Origin: [Clostridium] fimetarium
GTDB taxonomy: Bacteria; Bacillota; Clostridia; Lachnospirales; Lachnospiraceae
Assembly (NCBI RefSeq): GCF_900111235.1
Contig: NZ_FOJI01000019.1
Coordinates: 1 to 64,000, forward strand
DNA: 64,000 nucleotides
Direction: 5' to 3'
Part shown: positions 54,732-63,522 of the stretch, piece by piece
Layout of the letters: the number at the start of each line of letters is the position of its first letter
Numbering within the stretch: the first letter of the stretch is position 1
Notes under the pieces: model-generated
Seen by the model: only the letters and a program-made list of their open reading frames with translations
What the model was told of the DNA's origin: nothing
The model's database searches: none
Made by a program: the position numbers and the translations under genes

Positions 54732-55035
54732 TTAAATCGAGTTCCTCCTGGCAAACGCCACAGCCAACGTTTTACACATCAACTTATATCCAACTCAACC
54801 GACCAGCTATCGATATATTCAAGATCATAATTAACAATATGCCCTAATTCATGAATCTGATTTCTATCACTAACATTCTATATATCATTAAGTCCTGGTT
54901 TAATGCTGAGCCTTCTTATGTTTTTTACCTCATACTGATTAACTATCCAATTATAGGTGGATGTTGTTTCAATAACGCTCATATCAACTCTTAGTACATT
55001 CCAGAACTGCTACAATTCATCGTAGCTTGTCTCTT
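54732..55035 (-). pseudogene. Remnant of a polyprenyl-phosphate sugar-1-phosphate transferase
   Basis: Read on the minus strand, the frame from 55033 gives ETSYDEL*QFWNVLRVDMS, later RRLSIKPGLNDI*NVSDRN, and then YDLEYIDSWSVELDIS*. These follow in order the C-terminal blocks of Bac_transf enzymes (TSLDELPQFWNVLKGDMS, RLSVKPGLTGMWQVSGRN, LDLEYIENWSLWLDIKIL). Stops replace Pro and Trp codons, and a frameshift near 54783 leads to KLMCKTLAVAFARRNSI. The membrane and N-terminal parts are gone. Such enzymes load the first sugar on undecaprenyl phosphate. Confidence 0.85.
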
Positions 55036-55680
55036 TCTAATGAACTTTCTATGTATATTGATTAAAACTTGTATATATAAAAAATACTGCCATTCCTCCC
55101 ACGAAGTTGCTATGAGAAGAAGACAGGACATTTAAATTTCATTTTTATTAATAGTGTACAAATGTTACTGTGAATAGAATTTTAATCAACACAAAAGCAC
55201 TATCTGTAATTTTAATTGTTTTTTGATTTGGTATATTTCCAAATCATTAGTAATGTTCCAACGGATACTAATCTATATCCGATGAACTCATCTGCAGTCT
55301 TATATATATCCTTTGTTGTTGTTGCTGCCTCCTCGATTACTTGCCTCCTCGATTACTTGCCTCCTCTATCACTTGCCTCTAATCCATTTTTAAGTAGCTT
55401 ATTATAAAAACTACTTGAAAAGCGTTATGCATATCATATTCATAATATGATTCTTGTTGTCTTTAACTAGAAGCAAATTCTTAATATTGATTATACAACC
55501 TCCATCTTGTGTTTTTTTGTCACTATATAGTAAGTTGTAAAATTTATTTTTAAATTAATTATTTAGACTAATTGTGTTGTAATAATTAAGCGAATAGCCT
55601 TTTCCACAACATTATATATCATACCCCCTCCTCCCATCTCCCATTTTTTTCTCACACAGAATATCTTTTGATCTAGAAGC
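55036..55680. other. Gene-free degraded stretch with a 16-bp triplicate
   Basis: No intact gene. A 16-base unit (gcctcctcgattactt) repeats at 55327 and 55343, with a variant at 55359. A minus-strand frame around 55200-55330 reads TADEFIGYRLVSVGTLLMIWKY, which looks like a leftover membrane-protein piece I cannot identify. AT content rises toward 55640. Confidence 0.55.
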
Positions 55681-56253
55681 TTATTCTTTCCAATAATAAT
55701 TAATCAATTCACTCAACTGATCATCCCAGCTCCATTGTCTAGGATTTTCGTCATAGCGCTTCATCACAAAATCCCTGGTATTCCCAAGTATCTTTGCCGG
55801 TGCGCCTCCGACTATTACACCATTTGGTATATCTTTTGTTACAACACTACCACCTGCAACAATAACATAGCTTCCAATTGTTACTCCAGGCATAATAGTA
55901 ACATTTCCACCTATTGCAACATTATTACATATCTTAATTGGTGAATAATAAGAAGTGCATTTATTATAGTCGCGATATTCATCACTTTTAGATAACATCT
56001 CACCGAAAATATCATGAGTATACATCATTACATTCGAAGCAATCGTAACATTATCACCAAGCGATACTAGAAATGGATCACTTGGTAGTTTTCCGCCGAA
56101 ATAGACATTCTTCCCTATAGAGTACAAAACATTCTTTTTTCTAAGGTATTCACCTACCCAATAGCCGCCTTTTCTTCTATATACTGTCTTTAATAAAATA
56201 CTAATTATGCTTACGCACCTGCGATCCTGTCTTAATGTAGTTTGTTTTTTCAT
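55681..56253 (-). CDS. Left-handed beta-helix (hexapeptide) acyltransferase
   Basis: A 190-residue acyltransferase with a hexapeptide repeat coil from about residue 55 to 160 (for example SLGDNVTIASNVMMYTHD, then ICNNVAIGGNVTIMPGVTIG), the catalytic His in MYTHDIF and the end GGAPAKILGNTR. It is typical of O-acetyltransferases in polysaccharide loci. GGGGGTGG precedes the ATG. The flanking genes are remnants. Confidence 0.9.
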   Translation of the reverse strand: MKKQTTLRQDRRCVSIISILLKTVYRRKGGYWVGEYLRKKNVLYSIGKNVYFGGKLPSDPFLVSLGDNVTIASNVMMYTHDIFGEMLSKSDEYRDYNKCTSYYSPIKICNNVAIGGNVTIMPGVTIGSYVIVAGGSVVTKDIPNGVIVGGAPAKILGNTRDFVMKRYDENPRQWSWDDQLSELINYYWKE

Positions 56254-56273
56254 AGTGTTACCACCCCCTTGTT

Positions 56274-56354
56274 TATTGTTTTCCTGCTCCTATTGCATGT
56301 ACAGTTCCCAACGGTATGAAGAATACATCTTCAGGATGAGTTTTATCATATCCC
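56274..56354 (-). pseudogene. Internal fragment of a type I mannose-6-phosphate isomerase
   Basis: On the minus strand the frame from 56354 reads GYDKTHPEDVFFIPLGTVHA followed by IGAGKQ and a stop. PEDVFFIP-GTVHAIG is the metal-binding motif region of ManA. Only about 26 codons survive, and they are joined out of frame to the ManC remnant. Confidence 0.75.
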
Positions 56355-56471
56355 ATCTTCCAACCATCAACTCTTTGCCAAGATTAAGTAATTGCTTGGC
56401 AGATTTCTGTCTTGATAAAGGCCAAAAGCGTTTGCCACCGCCGCCAACTATAATCACGCCGTATTTTTCAT
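56355..56471 (-). pseudogene. N-terminal fragment of mannose-1-phosphate guanylyltransferase
   Basis: On the minus strand YGVIIVGGGGKRFWPLSRQK, then SAKQLLNL, is the nucleotide-binding N-terminus of ManC (GGGGTRFWPLSR-x5-KQLL). The ancestral ATG is at 56471 behind GGAGGGAG, but one base is missing after it (atgaaaaatacggc), so the start is out of frame. The gene is cut after about 35 codons at a junction with the ManA fragment. Gene order and the ribosome site show it once followed the GT-like gene by 42 bases. Confidence 0.8.
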
Positions 56472-56513
56472 CTTCTCCCTCCCTCGTAAAAACAAATCGC
56501 CTTTTATAGTATA

Positions 56514-57488
56514 TTACCAATATGCACCATTCTCTACAACATCAGCATTTTTAGGTTTTTCACTTTTCAGAGGCCTAGTCCAATATTCATTTATAAAATC
56601 TGCATACTCAGGCTGGTCAACTGCCCACCTTTGACCATAGATTCCAAACAACATCTGAACCCAACTTGCCATATGAATAGCTATTTTACCATTTCGTTTA
56701 CAATGAGCCGCAAATGACATACCATACGCGCCGCATCCAATAAGAGCAACATCATAGTCATAGCTATCAATCTCTTCTTCCATTACATGAAGGGCCTCAA
56801 ACCAATCAGCGAACCCCGTATTTTCACCATTACCTGCAATACTTTGAACTGCTTTAACCAAATACAATTCTTTAAATTCAGGCAGCACATTCGGATCCTC
56901 ATAGAGTTTTTCTCGTATAGCATACTGTTTTTTTATAGATTCAGTAAATGGATGAACAACTAACACTTTTTTGCCTTTTAACGCACTAGTCCAAGGATTC
57001 TCATATGCAAAAGGAGCACAGTAACCATATATATCAATTTTTTTACAGTGTGCTAATTCCTGTTCTAGGTAGCACTCCTGTTCAGCATACGATCCGAGAA
57101 TATCTATTAATTTTATGTCTTCTAAAACTAAGTCTGTATATTCAAACTCTAAATCAACTGAAGCGGGGAAAAAACCCGCATTTGAACACAAGCCTATCAA
57201 TGCTTTGTTTGGATATAAACATCCCTTTCCGCGCATATAATCCAAATAGTCCGAAAACTTAAATCCTTCTTCGTATCGTTTACAGGAGCATATTGAATTC
57301 AATTCTATTGTACCAAATTTTGTTACCATCAATCCATTTTGAGCAGATAAAATAGCATTTCTAACAAAATCATTAGCTTCCTGTCCTTTATATTTCACTC
57401 GAGATGTATCCCAAAATTTTCTTGACTCACCATGAAATATTCGATATATTTTCCAACCCACTCTGAGAATAAAATCACATATAATCAT
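56514..57488 (-). CDS. Unrecognised polysaccharide-locus protein, GT-D-like
   Basis: I recognise no firm family. The 324-residue soluble protein has motifs resembling GT-D fold (DUF1792-like) glycosyltransferases: MVTKFGTIELNSI near 53-65, a middle VLVVHPFTESIKKQY and the late DVALIGCGAYGMSFAAHCKRNGKIAIHMAS, a Rossmann-like alternation. The C-terminus is NEYWTRP-rich. It overlaps the HAD gene upstream by 4 bases (ATGA). A glycosyltransferase or lyase role is inference from the locus. Confidence 0.6.
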   Translation of the reverse strand: MIICDFILRVGWKIYRIFHGESRKFWDTSRVKYKGQEANDFVRNAILSAQNGLMVTKFGTIELNSICSCKRYEEGFKFSDYLDYMRGKGCLYPNKALIGLCSNAGFFPASVDLEFEYTDLVLEDIKLIDILGSYAEQECYLEQELAHCKKIDIYGYCAPFAYENPWTSALKGKKVLVVHPFTESIKKQYAIREKLYEDPNVLPEFKELYLVKAVQSIAGNGENTGFADWFEALHVMEEEIDSYDYDVALIGCGAYGMSFAAHCKRNGKIAIHMASWVQMLFGIYGQRWAVDQPEYADFINEYWTRPLKSEKPKNADVVENGAYW

Positions 57489-59416
57489 TTTTCTTTTCCT
57501 CCACGACGTAGCTTGGTACGCATTTCTCTAATTTCCATCCTATAATGATAAATTATCAATGCTATTCGGCCCTTGTTATTTAAAACTAGATATCCAGGTA
57601 CCCATTTAATAGTATGCGGAATGTTCTTAGCAAATAAATAGCTACTTTTATATGGTATACTTGGATCTGCAACCTTACGATCTTCTTCAACATCATCATC
57701 AAAAAGATTACAGATTATATCTGCAACTTCATAATCTGGATATTCAATCATTTTCTTATATGTTTTCAATGCTCTCAATCCTAAATCTACTTTAACATTG
57801 CCGCTCATCCATTCTGTATATCGTAATACTGCTTCTTGTATAGCATTAATAGTAGTATTATTTCGTATTTCCATTCGTTGTTGCTCACATAGAACACCTA
57901 CACTGCCGTCTTCATTTTTTATAAATTTTTTTGCCGTTCCTAATGCTTGAAACAACACGTGTTCAAATAAAATTGAGTGTTCTCCAAACTCGTGAACAAA
58001 ATTTCTATAGTCACCGTCGCAAGTCAACCATGCCACACTTCTGTCAGCCAATCGCTCAACACATGTATTCGATTGAATGAATTGCAATCCTAAAATATCG
58101 CTATGCCTTCCATCCTTTTCTAAAAATCGCTCCACAAGATACTGACCGGTACCATTGATACTATTATTAATCAAGCCGATCTTTCTAGAAATAGTACAAG
58201 CTTGGCTCAAATACTGACGAAGAAATTTCGTCTGTTCTTCAATCTCATTCTGTAAAAGGTCTGCGATTAAATTCAACTGCTCATCTATCTTTTTTTCCTG
58301 TATATCTGAATATGAGATTCTGGCCTCTAAAGTAAAATCACGATTCTGACTCTTTAATATCTTTGCTATGTAATCGACATTCTCATTCCCCATATATTGG
58401 ATCAATTCTCTCCAAGAATAATCTGGCTGACCTGAAATACCCAAAAGCAATTGTTTTGAAATAGTACCTTGTTTAATCATCGGTAATCTGAGAAGATTAC
58501 GATTTAGGCACACATATTGTGAATCATCTTGCGGGTATAGAATACTGTAACATTTTTTAATTAAGAATCCCTCTCTTGCAACGAAAAGAAGTGTTTCCAG
58601 TCCATACAATTCCTTTTTATGATGAATCCATTTACAAAATTCCACGATAAAAGGTGCAAATACCCTAATTCCAATTTTTCTTTCAACAGTAAAATCACAG
58701 AAACTTTGTTCGCATCTACTTTGGAAACATTCGAAATGTTCTTCGACGATAGATTTATATATATTATGTGTATCTATATATGGATACTGTATACATTCAA
58801 CGGCTTCTATTCCAACTTCTTCAGCTCTCTTAATATCATTAACTGGATTATCACCTATATGCAACAGTTGATCTGCTGTAATTCCTAAATCAGAAATAAC
58901 ATGTGTGAAGAGATCTCCAAATAACTTTGTTTTTCCTATCTCATTCGAAATATAAATATAATTATAATTTGCTCCGATCTTACTTAGAATAGAATCTATT
59001 GTGATCCTGTCCAAATACATGTCTGTTATAATAATCACTGTTTTACCAATACTCTTACACCACTTCAAAACCTCAATCATAGGAATATTGGGAATACAGT
59101 TCTCTACCTCTATTTCCTTTTCCAATTTTATGAGAATTTCTTTGATTTCTTTGTCATACGGCAGTTGCTCATATATTTGATCCATCGTAATTTCATTATG
59201 GTTATTTAAACTCCGAGCTACTTGCTCTGCCTTCGTTCTATCTTCCTGAAATCTTTTCAGTTTATGATTACAGCATTGACTAAAACCATCTTCTACCAAC
59301 TTAAATATCGATTCAGGACTTTTAACCGTACGAAATAACAAAGTATCAAAAATATCGAAAGAAATATATTGATAACATTGCACCTGTTTTTTCATATTTT
59401 CAACCAATATCTCCAT
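57485..59416 (-). CDS. HAD-superfamily protein of a polysaccharide locus (643 aa)
   Basis: A large protein with an N-terminal HAD fold: motif I FDIFDTLLFR (about 20-29), motif II IIITDMYL (about 132-139) and motif III/IV GDNPVNDIKRAEEVG (about 203-217). The ~400 residues after are unassigned; similar architecture (HAD plus a long C-terminal part) accompanies glycosyltransferases in cell-surface loci of Firmicutes. The start is 59416 or ATG 59395. A phosphatase role (dephosphorylating a sugar phosphate or glycerol phosphate) fits the motifs. It overlaps the next gene by 4 bases. Confidence 0.72.
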   Translation of the reverse strand: MEILVENMKKQVQCYQYISFDIFDTLLFRTVKSPESIFKLVEDGFSQCCNHKLKRFQEDRTKAEQVARSLNNHNEITMDQIYEQLPYDKEIKEILIKLEKEIEVENCIPNIPMIEVLKWCKSIGKTVIIITDMYLDRITIDSILSKIGANYNYIYISNEIGKTKLFGDLFTHVISDLGITADQLLHIGDNPVNDIKRAEEVGIEAVECIQYPYIDTHNIYKSIVEEHFECFQSRCEQSFCDFTVERKIGIRVFAPFIVEFCKWIHHKKELYGLETLLFVAREGFLIKKCYSILYPQDDSQYVCLNRNLLRLPMIKQGTISKQLLLGISGQPDYSWRELIQYMGNENVDYIAKILKSQNRDFTLEARISYSDIQEKKIDEQLNLIADLLQNEIEEQTKFLRQYLSQACTISRKIGLINNSINGTGQYLVERFLEKDGRHSDILGLQFIQSNTCVERLADRSVAWLTCDGDYRNFVHEFGEHSILFEHVLFQALGTAKKFIKNEDGSVGVLCEQQRMEIRNNTTINAIQEAVLRYTEWMSGNVKVDLGLRALKTYKKMIEYPDYEVADIICNLFDDDVEEDRKVADPSIPYKSSYLFAKNIPHTIKWVPGYLVLNNKGRIALIIYHYRMEIREMRTKLRRGGKEK

Positions 59417-59437
59417 ACGCCTCTTTCTCCTTCTACT

Positions 59438-60628
59438 TTAGATATCATCCATATATTTTCTTACCTTATTTGTCCAATGTCTAATGAGTTTCAATGCATA
59501 TTTTGGCTTTAGACTTTTAGCTATTAATAAATCGATTTGATCATAACTTCTTTCATTATTTATTTGTTTGTAATTTTCCCAAAAGAAGTTCCTTCTATCC
59601 GCTTTGGGAGTAGGATTAGTAATTCTATAATTATATCTACAAGCATCTTCAACAGATATAGGTATTACTTCAAATTTATTACTAATATCTCCAAATAATT
59701 TCTTTCCAGCATCAGTTTGTGTAAAGAGTATAGATACTCCATTTCTATCATTAAATGCTGGAATAACTTTATCGCATCCCCAAAAATCTCCTATTGTGAT
59801 GTCTGAGGTTGACTTTAAGTTTTTAAATTCACAACTATGACACGATGGTCTAACATACAAATTTCCCAAAAACCCATTTTCATACCAACTACAGTTGGCA
59901 TAATCTATATATTTGTCATCTTTCCACTCAATAGAAAACCCTGAGTGCGTCCATTCATATTTTGAGTTATCTTTAATCTTAAATGCTATATATTTTATGT
60001 CTTCTCGACGTTTATTAAATTTTTTACTAATAGTTTTAAGAAACTCCTGCCAAATCATAGGGCTTGGCACACCATGACAAACAATATCAATTAAAATCAA
60101 TTGATTTTTATATCTATCTGTATTTAGAAAATTGGATAAAGCAGTAACCTGGCAAGGTGTTCCTGAAAATAATACTAAAAGTCCATTTTGAAGTTGTTTT
60201 CTTATTTCAATATATACTGAATCCATCCTGCTCTGAACATATTTGCTTCTTGAAATCTTATACAAGTCGTTCTCGTTTGTGACATAGGAATGCACAACAT
60301 TAAACTCTTTATCAAACATCGCACCCCATACTATTCCTTTATCTCTTAACACATAAAAGGCAATTTCCGAAAAGACTCCACCAGAAGAGCTTTTTATTTG
60401 TATATTATAGTTTTTATTCTTTAAGGCGTAACATTTCGTCTCAGTTAAGCGCTGTATTGGTTGATGTAATACAGGGCAAACATTTTCGCATGCCTTACAT
60501 TCAACACATAATTTGCCATCTATTACAGGATAATAGAATCCCTCTTCATCCATATTAAATTGTATACATCTTTTAGGGCATATATCCCCACATGCGCTAC
60601 ATCCTGTGCATTTTATCTTTTCTAACAT
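59438..60628 (-). CDS. Ferredoxin-FrhB family reductase of the polysaccharide locus
   Basis: A 396-residue protein with an N-terminal two-cluster ferredoxin domain (CTGCSACGDICPKRC and CVECKACENVCPV) and a C-terminal F420-hydrogenase beta-subunit (FrhB) type domain (SSGGVFSEIAFYVL, FSGTPCQVTAL, DIVCHGVPSPMIW and SDITIGDFWG). FrhB-fold members bind FAD and reduce diverse substrates. Next to a pyruvyl transferase it probably acts on a glycan intermediate; the pairing is common in surface polysaccharide loci. Confidence 0.85.
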   Translation of the reverse strand: MLEKIKCTGCSACGDICPKRCIQFNMDEEGFYYPVIDGKLCVECKACENVCPVLHQPIQRLTETKCYALKNKNYNIQIKSSSGGVFSEIAFYVLRDKGIVWGAMFDKEFNVVHSYVTNENDLYKISRSKYVQSRMDSVYIEIRKQLQNGLLVLFSGTPCQVTALSNFLNTDRYKNQLILIDIVCHGVPSPMIWQEFLKTISKKFNKRREDIKYIAFKIKDNSKYEWTHSGFSIEWKDDKYIDYANCSWYENGFLGNLYVRPSCHSCEFKNLKSTSDITIGDFWGCDKVIPAFNDRNGVSILFTQTDAGKKLFGDISNKFEVIPISVEDACRYNYRITNPTPKADRRNFFWENYKQINNERSYDQIDLLIAKSLKPKYALKLIRHWTNKVRKYMDDI

Positions 60629-60650
60629 TTAAATTTCCTCTCCATAATGG

Positions 60651-61751
60651 CTATGCTAATGTTTTCATTATAAACCTTTGCGCTTTATTGCGCTCTTGAC
60701 TAATTATGTTATCCACTTTTACCCAATCTATTTTCTCCTTCAATTGAATAAGTATTTTTTGATTTCCATCATATACTCTATCTTCTAAACCATAAAGACG
60801 AAGTAGTGAAAAGATTCTCTCATTTTGTTTTTCAAATCTTCCTTTTTGAAGAAAGACTAGAAATGGCTTGTGATAAATCAATGCAAATACCGTTCCATGA
60901 AATGTATTTGTCAAAATACCTTCTGCATATTTATAACCACTAAGCCAATCTTCTGGTGCAAAATACTCCAAATATTTACATTCGATAAGCTGATCAAATT
61001 CACTAACTCCAGCAACTGTTTTAATCTTCGTAGTTTCAGACATCTCATTGATTTCCTCAAGCGGCAAACTTGTGCTATTATTAATATTTAAAAAATACAA
61101 AAGCAAATATTGGTTATCAAGTTCTATGTATTTATCAGAACACGGAAAGTCACTTCTATTTAATAGAAAAGTTGGATCAATCATTCTTTCGGCTTTAACA
61201 TTAATTTTCTCACATATATTTAGGCCTGATTCTTCTCTTACGGAAATAAAGTCAAAGTTTTTCAACCAAGGCTTAATAGTTCGCATCTGGGCATCTGAAA
61301 TTTCTGATTTACCAAAACTTGCTGCATAAGAAATTTTCTTTTTTCCCTTTGGAACAAAGCACAAGTAATTCGCAGAATCTACCCCACCCCAGACTTGATC
61401 ACTACCAGTTATATAGTAATCGGCTGCTGGCGGATCCATTTTTAGTTCATCTTCCGAATAGTAAATATTTTTGGAAACTGTCAATTTACTTGAAACGAAG
61501 TCGTCAAACGTTCTGAGAATTTTTCGTTCCTGGGGACTAATATCCAATTTTAGTATTTTTTTAATGGCTTGTTTTACACAGCTTATTCCAGAAAGTTTTG
61601 GTTCTTTTATAATGTAACGTAACCAATACGGAGCATATCCTAAATTTTTCAAGATTGTTTCTAAGGCATAATATTGAAACAGTGAGCCATAATTTATGTG
61701 TTGTTGAATATAAGTATATGCAGATATTACACATACCCTTTTTTCGTTCAT
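60651..61751 (-). CDS. Polysaccharide pyruvyl transferase family protein
   Basis: A 366-residue GT-B-like enzyme of the polysaccharide pyruvyl transferase (CsaB-like) family: NYGSLFQYYALETILKNLGY near the start, the ITGSDQVWGG block, SYAASFGK, MIDPTFLLNRSDF and the late TNTFHGTVFALIYHKPF. It should add a pyruvate ketal to a sugar from phosphoenolpyruvate. The start at 61751 has AGGAGG 7 bases upstream; a longer reading to 61895 lacks support. Follows the flippase gene by about 260 bases. Confidence 0.9.
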   Translation of the reverse strand: MNEKRVCVISAYTYIQQHINYGSLFQYYALETILKNLGYAPYWLRYIIKEPKLSGISCVKQAIKKILKLDISPQERKILRTFDDFVSSKLTVSKNIYYSEDELKMDPPAADYYITGSDQVWGGVDSANYLCFVPKGKKKISYAASFGKSEISDAQMRTIKPWLKNFDFISVREESGLNICEKINVKAERMIDPTFLLNRSDFPCSDKYIELDNQYLLLYFLNINNSTSLPLEEINEMSETTKIKTVAGVSEFDQLIECKYLEYFAPEDWLSGYKYAEGILTNTFHGTVFALIYHKPFLVFLQKGRFEKQNERIFSLLRLYGLEDRVYDGNQKILIQLKEKIDWVKVDNIISQERNKAQRFIMKTLA

Positions 61752-62010
61752 ATAATCGCCTCCTAGTATAATAATGATATAGCTAAATCTTTTCATAAAA
61801 TATAATCCTCTAGGATAGAACAAATAATGTTCACCACCTTGGGAAGTCAGTTTCTTCTGATTTATACCTATAATTAAGTCAATTAGTTCATTCAATGAGG
61901 TTTTATGATTCGGCTGACGGGGAGCCTCAGGCTATACCTTACCCTTTTTTAGCTTGAATAAATATCAAATATTTTTAAATTTAACTATTGACATTTCTTA
62001 GCTGAACTCT

Positions 62011-63522
62011 TCACTTTTTCAATATTATCCTTTTTATCATCGCTATAATCTCTTGCATTTCATTTTTGAATACAACAATATTAACAATTAAATAAGAAAA
62101 TGCTGTAAAGGCAAAAACAATTACTACCCACAAGAAAAATTGAACATAACTATGAATCTCAATATAAAACACAGTCCAATTCAATGTTATTAGCAATATT
62201 CCCAACAATATATTGACAGCATAGCTCTTAATGATGAAGCATAATGACATATCAAAAACATTTTTTTTCATATAGTAAATATTCGCTATTGTTTTAAATG
62301 TCATTGCTGCTATAGTTCCTATTACTACACCGATAATTCCAAATTTCCACACTAATGCAATAGAAAGGAACAGATTGATACAAGCCTCTGTGATTGCAAT
62401 CCATTCAGTCTTCTTAATATGTCCCGCCGCAATGTATATACTCTGGTAGGTAATGCCCATACAATATATCAACTCAGATACTGATAACAATGTTGCAAAT
62501 AGTGGCTGATAGTAATCAATATCTGAAACTCCCTTTGTATAGAGCTGAACAAAACGACTTATTAAAATGATAGAAGTAACAAAACAACTACAAGATATTA
62601 TTTTTGAAAACAAATCATAAACAGGAACTTGTTTCTTCATAATTTCTTGCTCATTTCTCGCTACCATATCCCCAAAAACGGCTTCAACATTCCCTAAAAC
62701 CACAGTAACAAGATTTGATAAACTACTAATAACATACTTATGAACAGAATATACTGATACCCACAAGAGATTCGTACAGACCGTCAAAACCATTACATCA
62801 GTACTTGTATGGATATAAAATGCAATATGTCTTACAAGTGCTGCATTTCTCTGCGATAATAGTGACTTATCTGGCTTTACAGTTTGATTAATCGTGTATT
62901 TTCTTTGTACATAAAACAGAAGAACAATTGGTCTGATTGCATATACAATAGCGCTTCCTATTTTAACCAAATGTATCGAAGCCCCCTTATTAACAAGAGC
63001 AATTCCAATCAAGGTACTTAGCAACGTACAAATTATCTGTGTTAAAGAAAATATATAATTTTTTTGAGCAGAAACTAAAAGCATTTGACTTGCTTGTCCA
63101 AAAAAATATTCAGAAGCTGATGCGATTCCCAATATCAGTACTAGCGAAGCAACATATAAATAGTCAAACCCCGTCTTAACTAACAAAGGATATATAAAGC
63201 TTAATCCCAAAAGGTATATAACAAAAATATTAGCAAACTTTTTATAAAAATTGCTAATGGTTTTGTATGCAACACTAATTTTATAGTTGTCATTCTGAGC
63301 TAGCGGCTTATAATATGCTAATCGAGCAACTGTTCCCACGCCACCCTGTAGTAACGTTATAAAGCTTAGAAACTGTGTAATAGATGACATCGTTCCATTA
63401 ACCGATGAGCCAAATGCCTTTAAAATCATTTGTGGTAAAATCAATCCACAAATAACCGTAATTAACTGTTGTATAAGTGATAATGTCCCATTTAAGGCAA
63501 ATAGCTTACTCCTGCTTTTCAC
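62011..63522 (-). CDS. Polysaccharide flippase (Wzx / MATE-like)
   Basis: A 503-residue, 12-14 TM flippase of the MVF/PST superfamily, expected to move the lipid-linked repeat unit across the membrane. Typical features are the N-terminal LNGTLSLIQQLITVICGLILPQMIL and the even TM distribution. It overlaps the polymerase-like gene by 4 bases. Confidence 0.9.
   Translation of the reverse strand: MKSRSKLFALNGTLSLIQQLITVICGLILPQMILKAFGSSVNGTMSSITQFLSFITLLQGGVGTVARLAYYKPLAQNDNYKISVAYKTISNFYKKFANIFVIYLLGLSFIYPLLVKTGFDYLYVASLVLILGIASASEYFFGQASQMLLVSAQKNYIFSLTQIICTLLSTLIGIALVNKGASIHLVKIGSAIVYAIRPIVLLFYVQRKYTINQTVKPDKSLLSQRNAALVRHIAFYIHTSTDVMVLTVCTNLLWVSVYSVHKYVISSLSNLVTVVLGNVEAVFGDMVARNEQEIMKKQVPVYDLFSKIISCSCFVTSIILISRFVQLYTKGVSDIDYYQPLFATLLSVSELIYCMGITYQSIYIAAGHIKKTEWIAITEACINLFLSIALVWKFGIIGVVIGTIAAMTFKTIANIYYMKKNVFDMSLCFIIKSYAVNILLGILLITLNWTVFYIEIHSYVQFFLWVVIVFAFTAFSYLIVNIVVFKNEMQEIIAMIKRIILKK

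Noticed and set aside
55216-55407. 63-codon plus-strand ORF
   Set aside because: Includes the 16-bp triplicate and matches no family; the reverse strand looks like a decayed gene piece.
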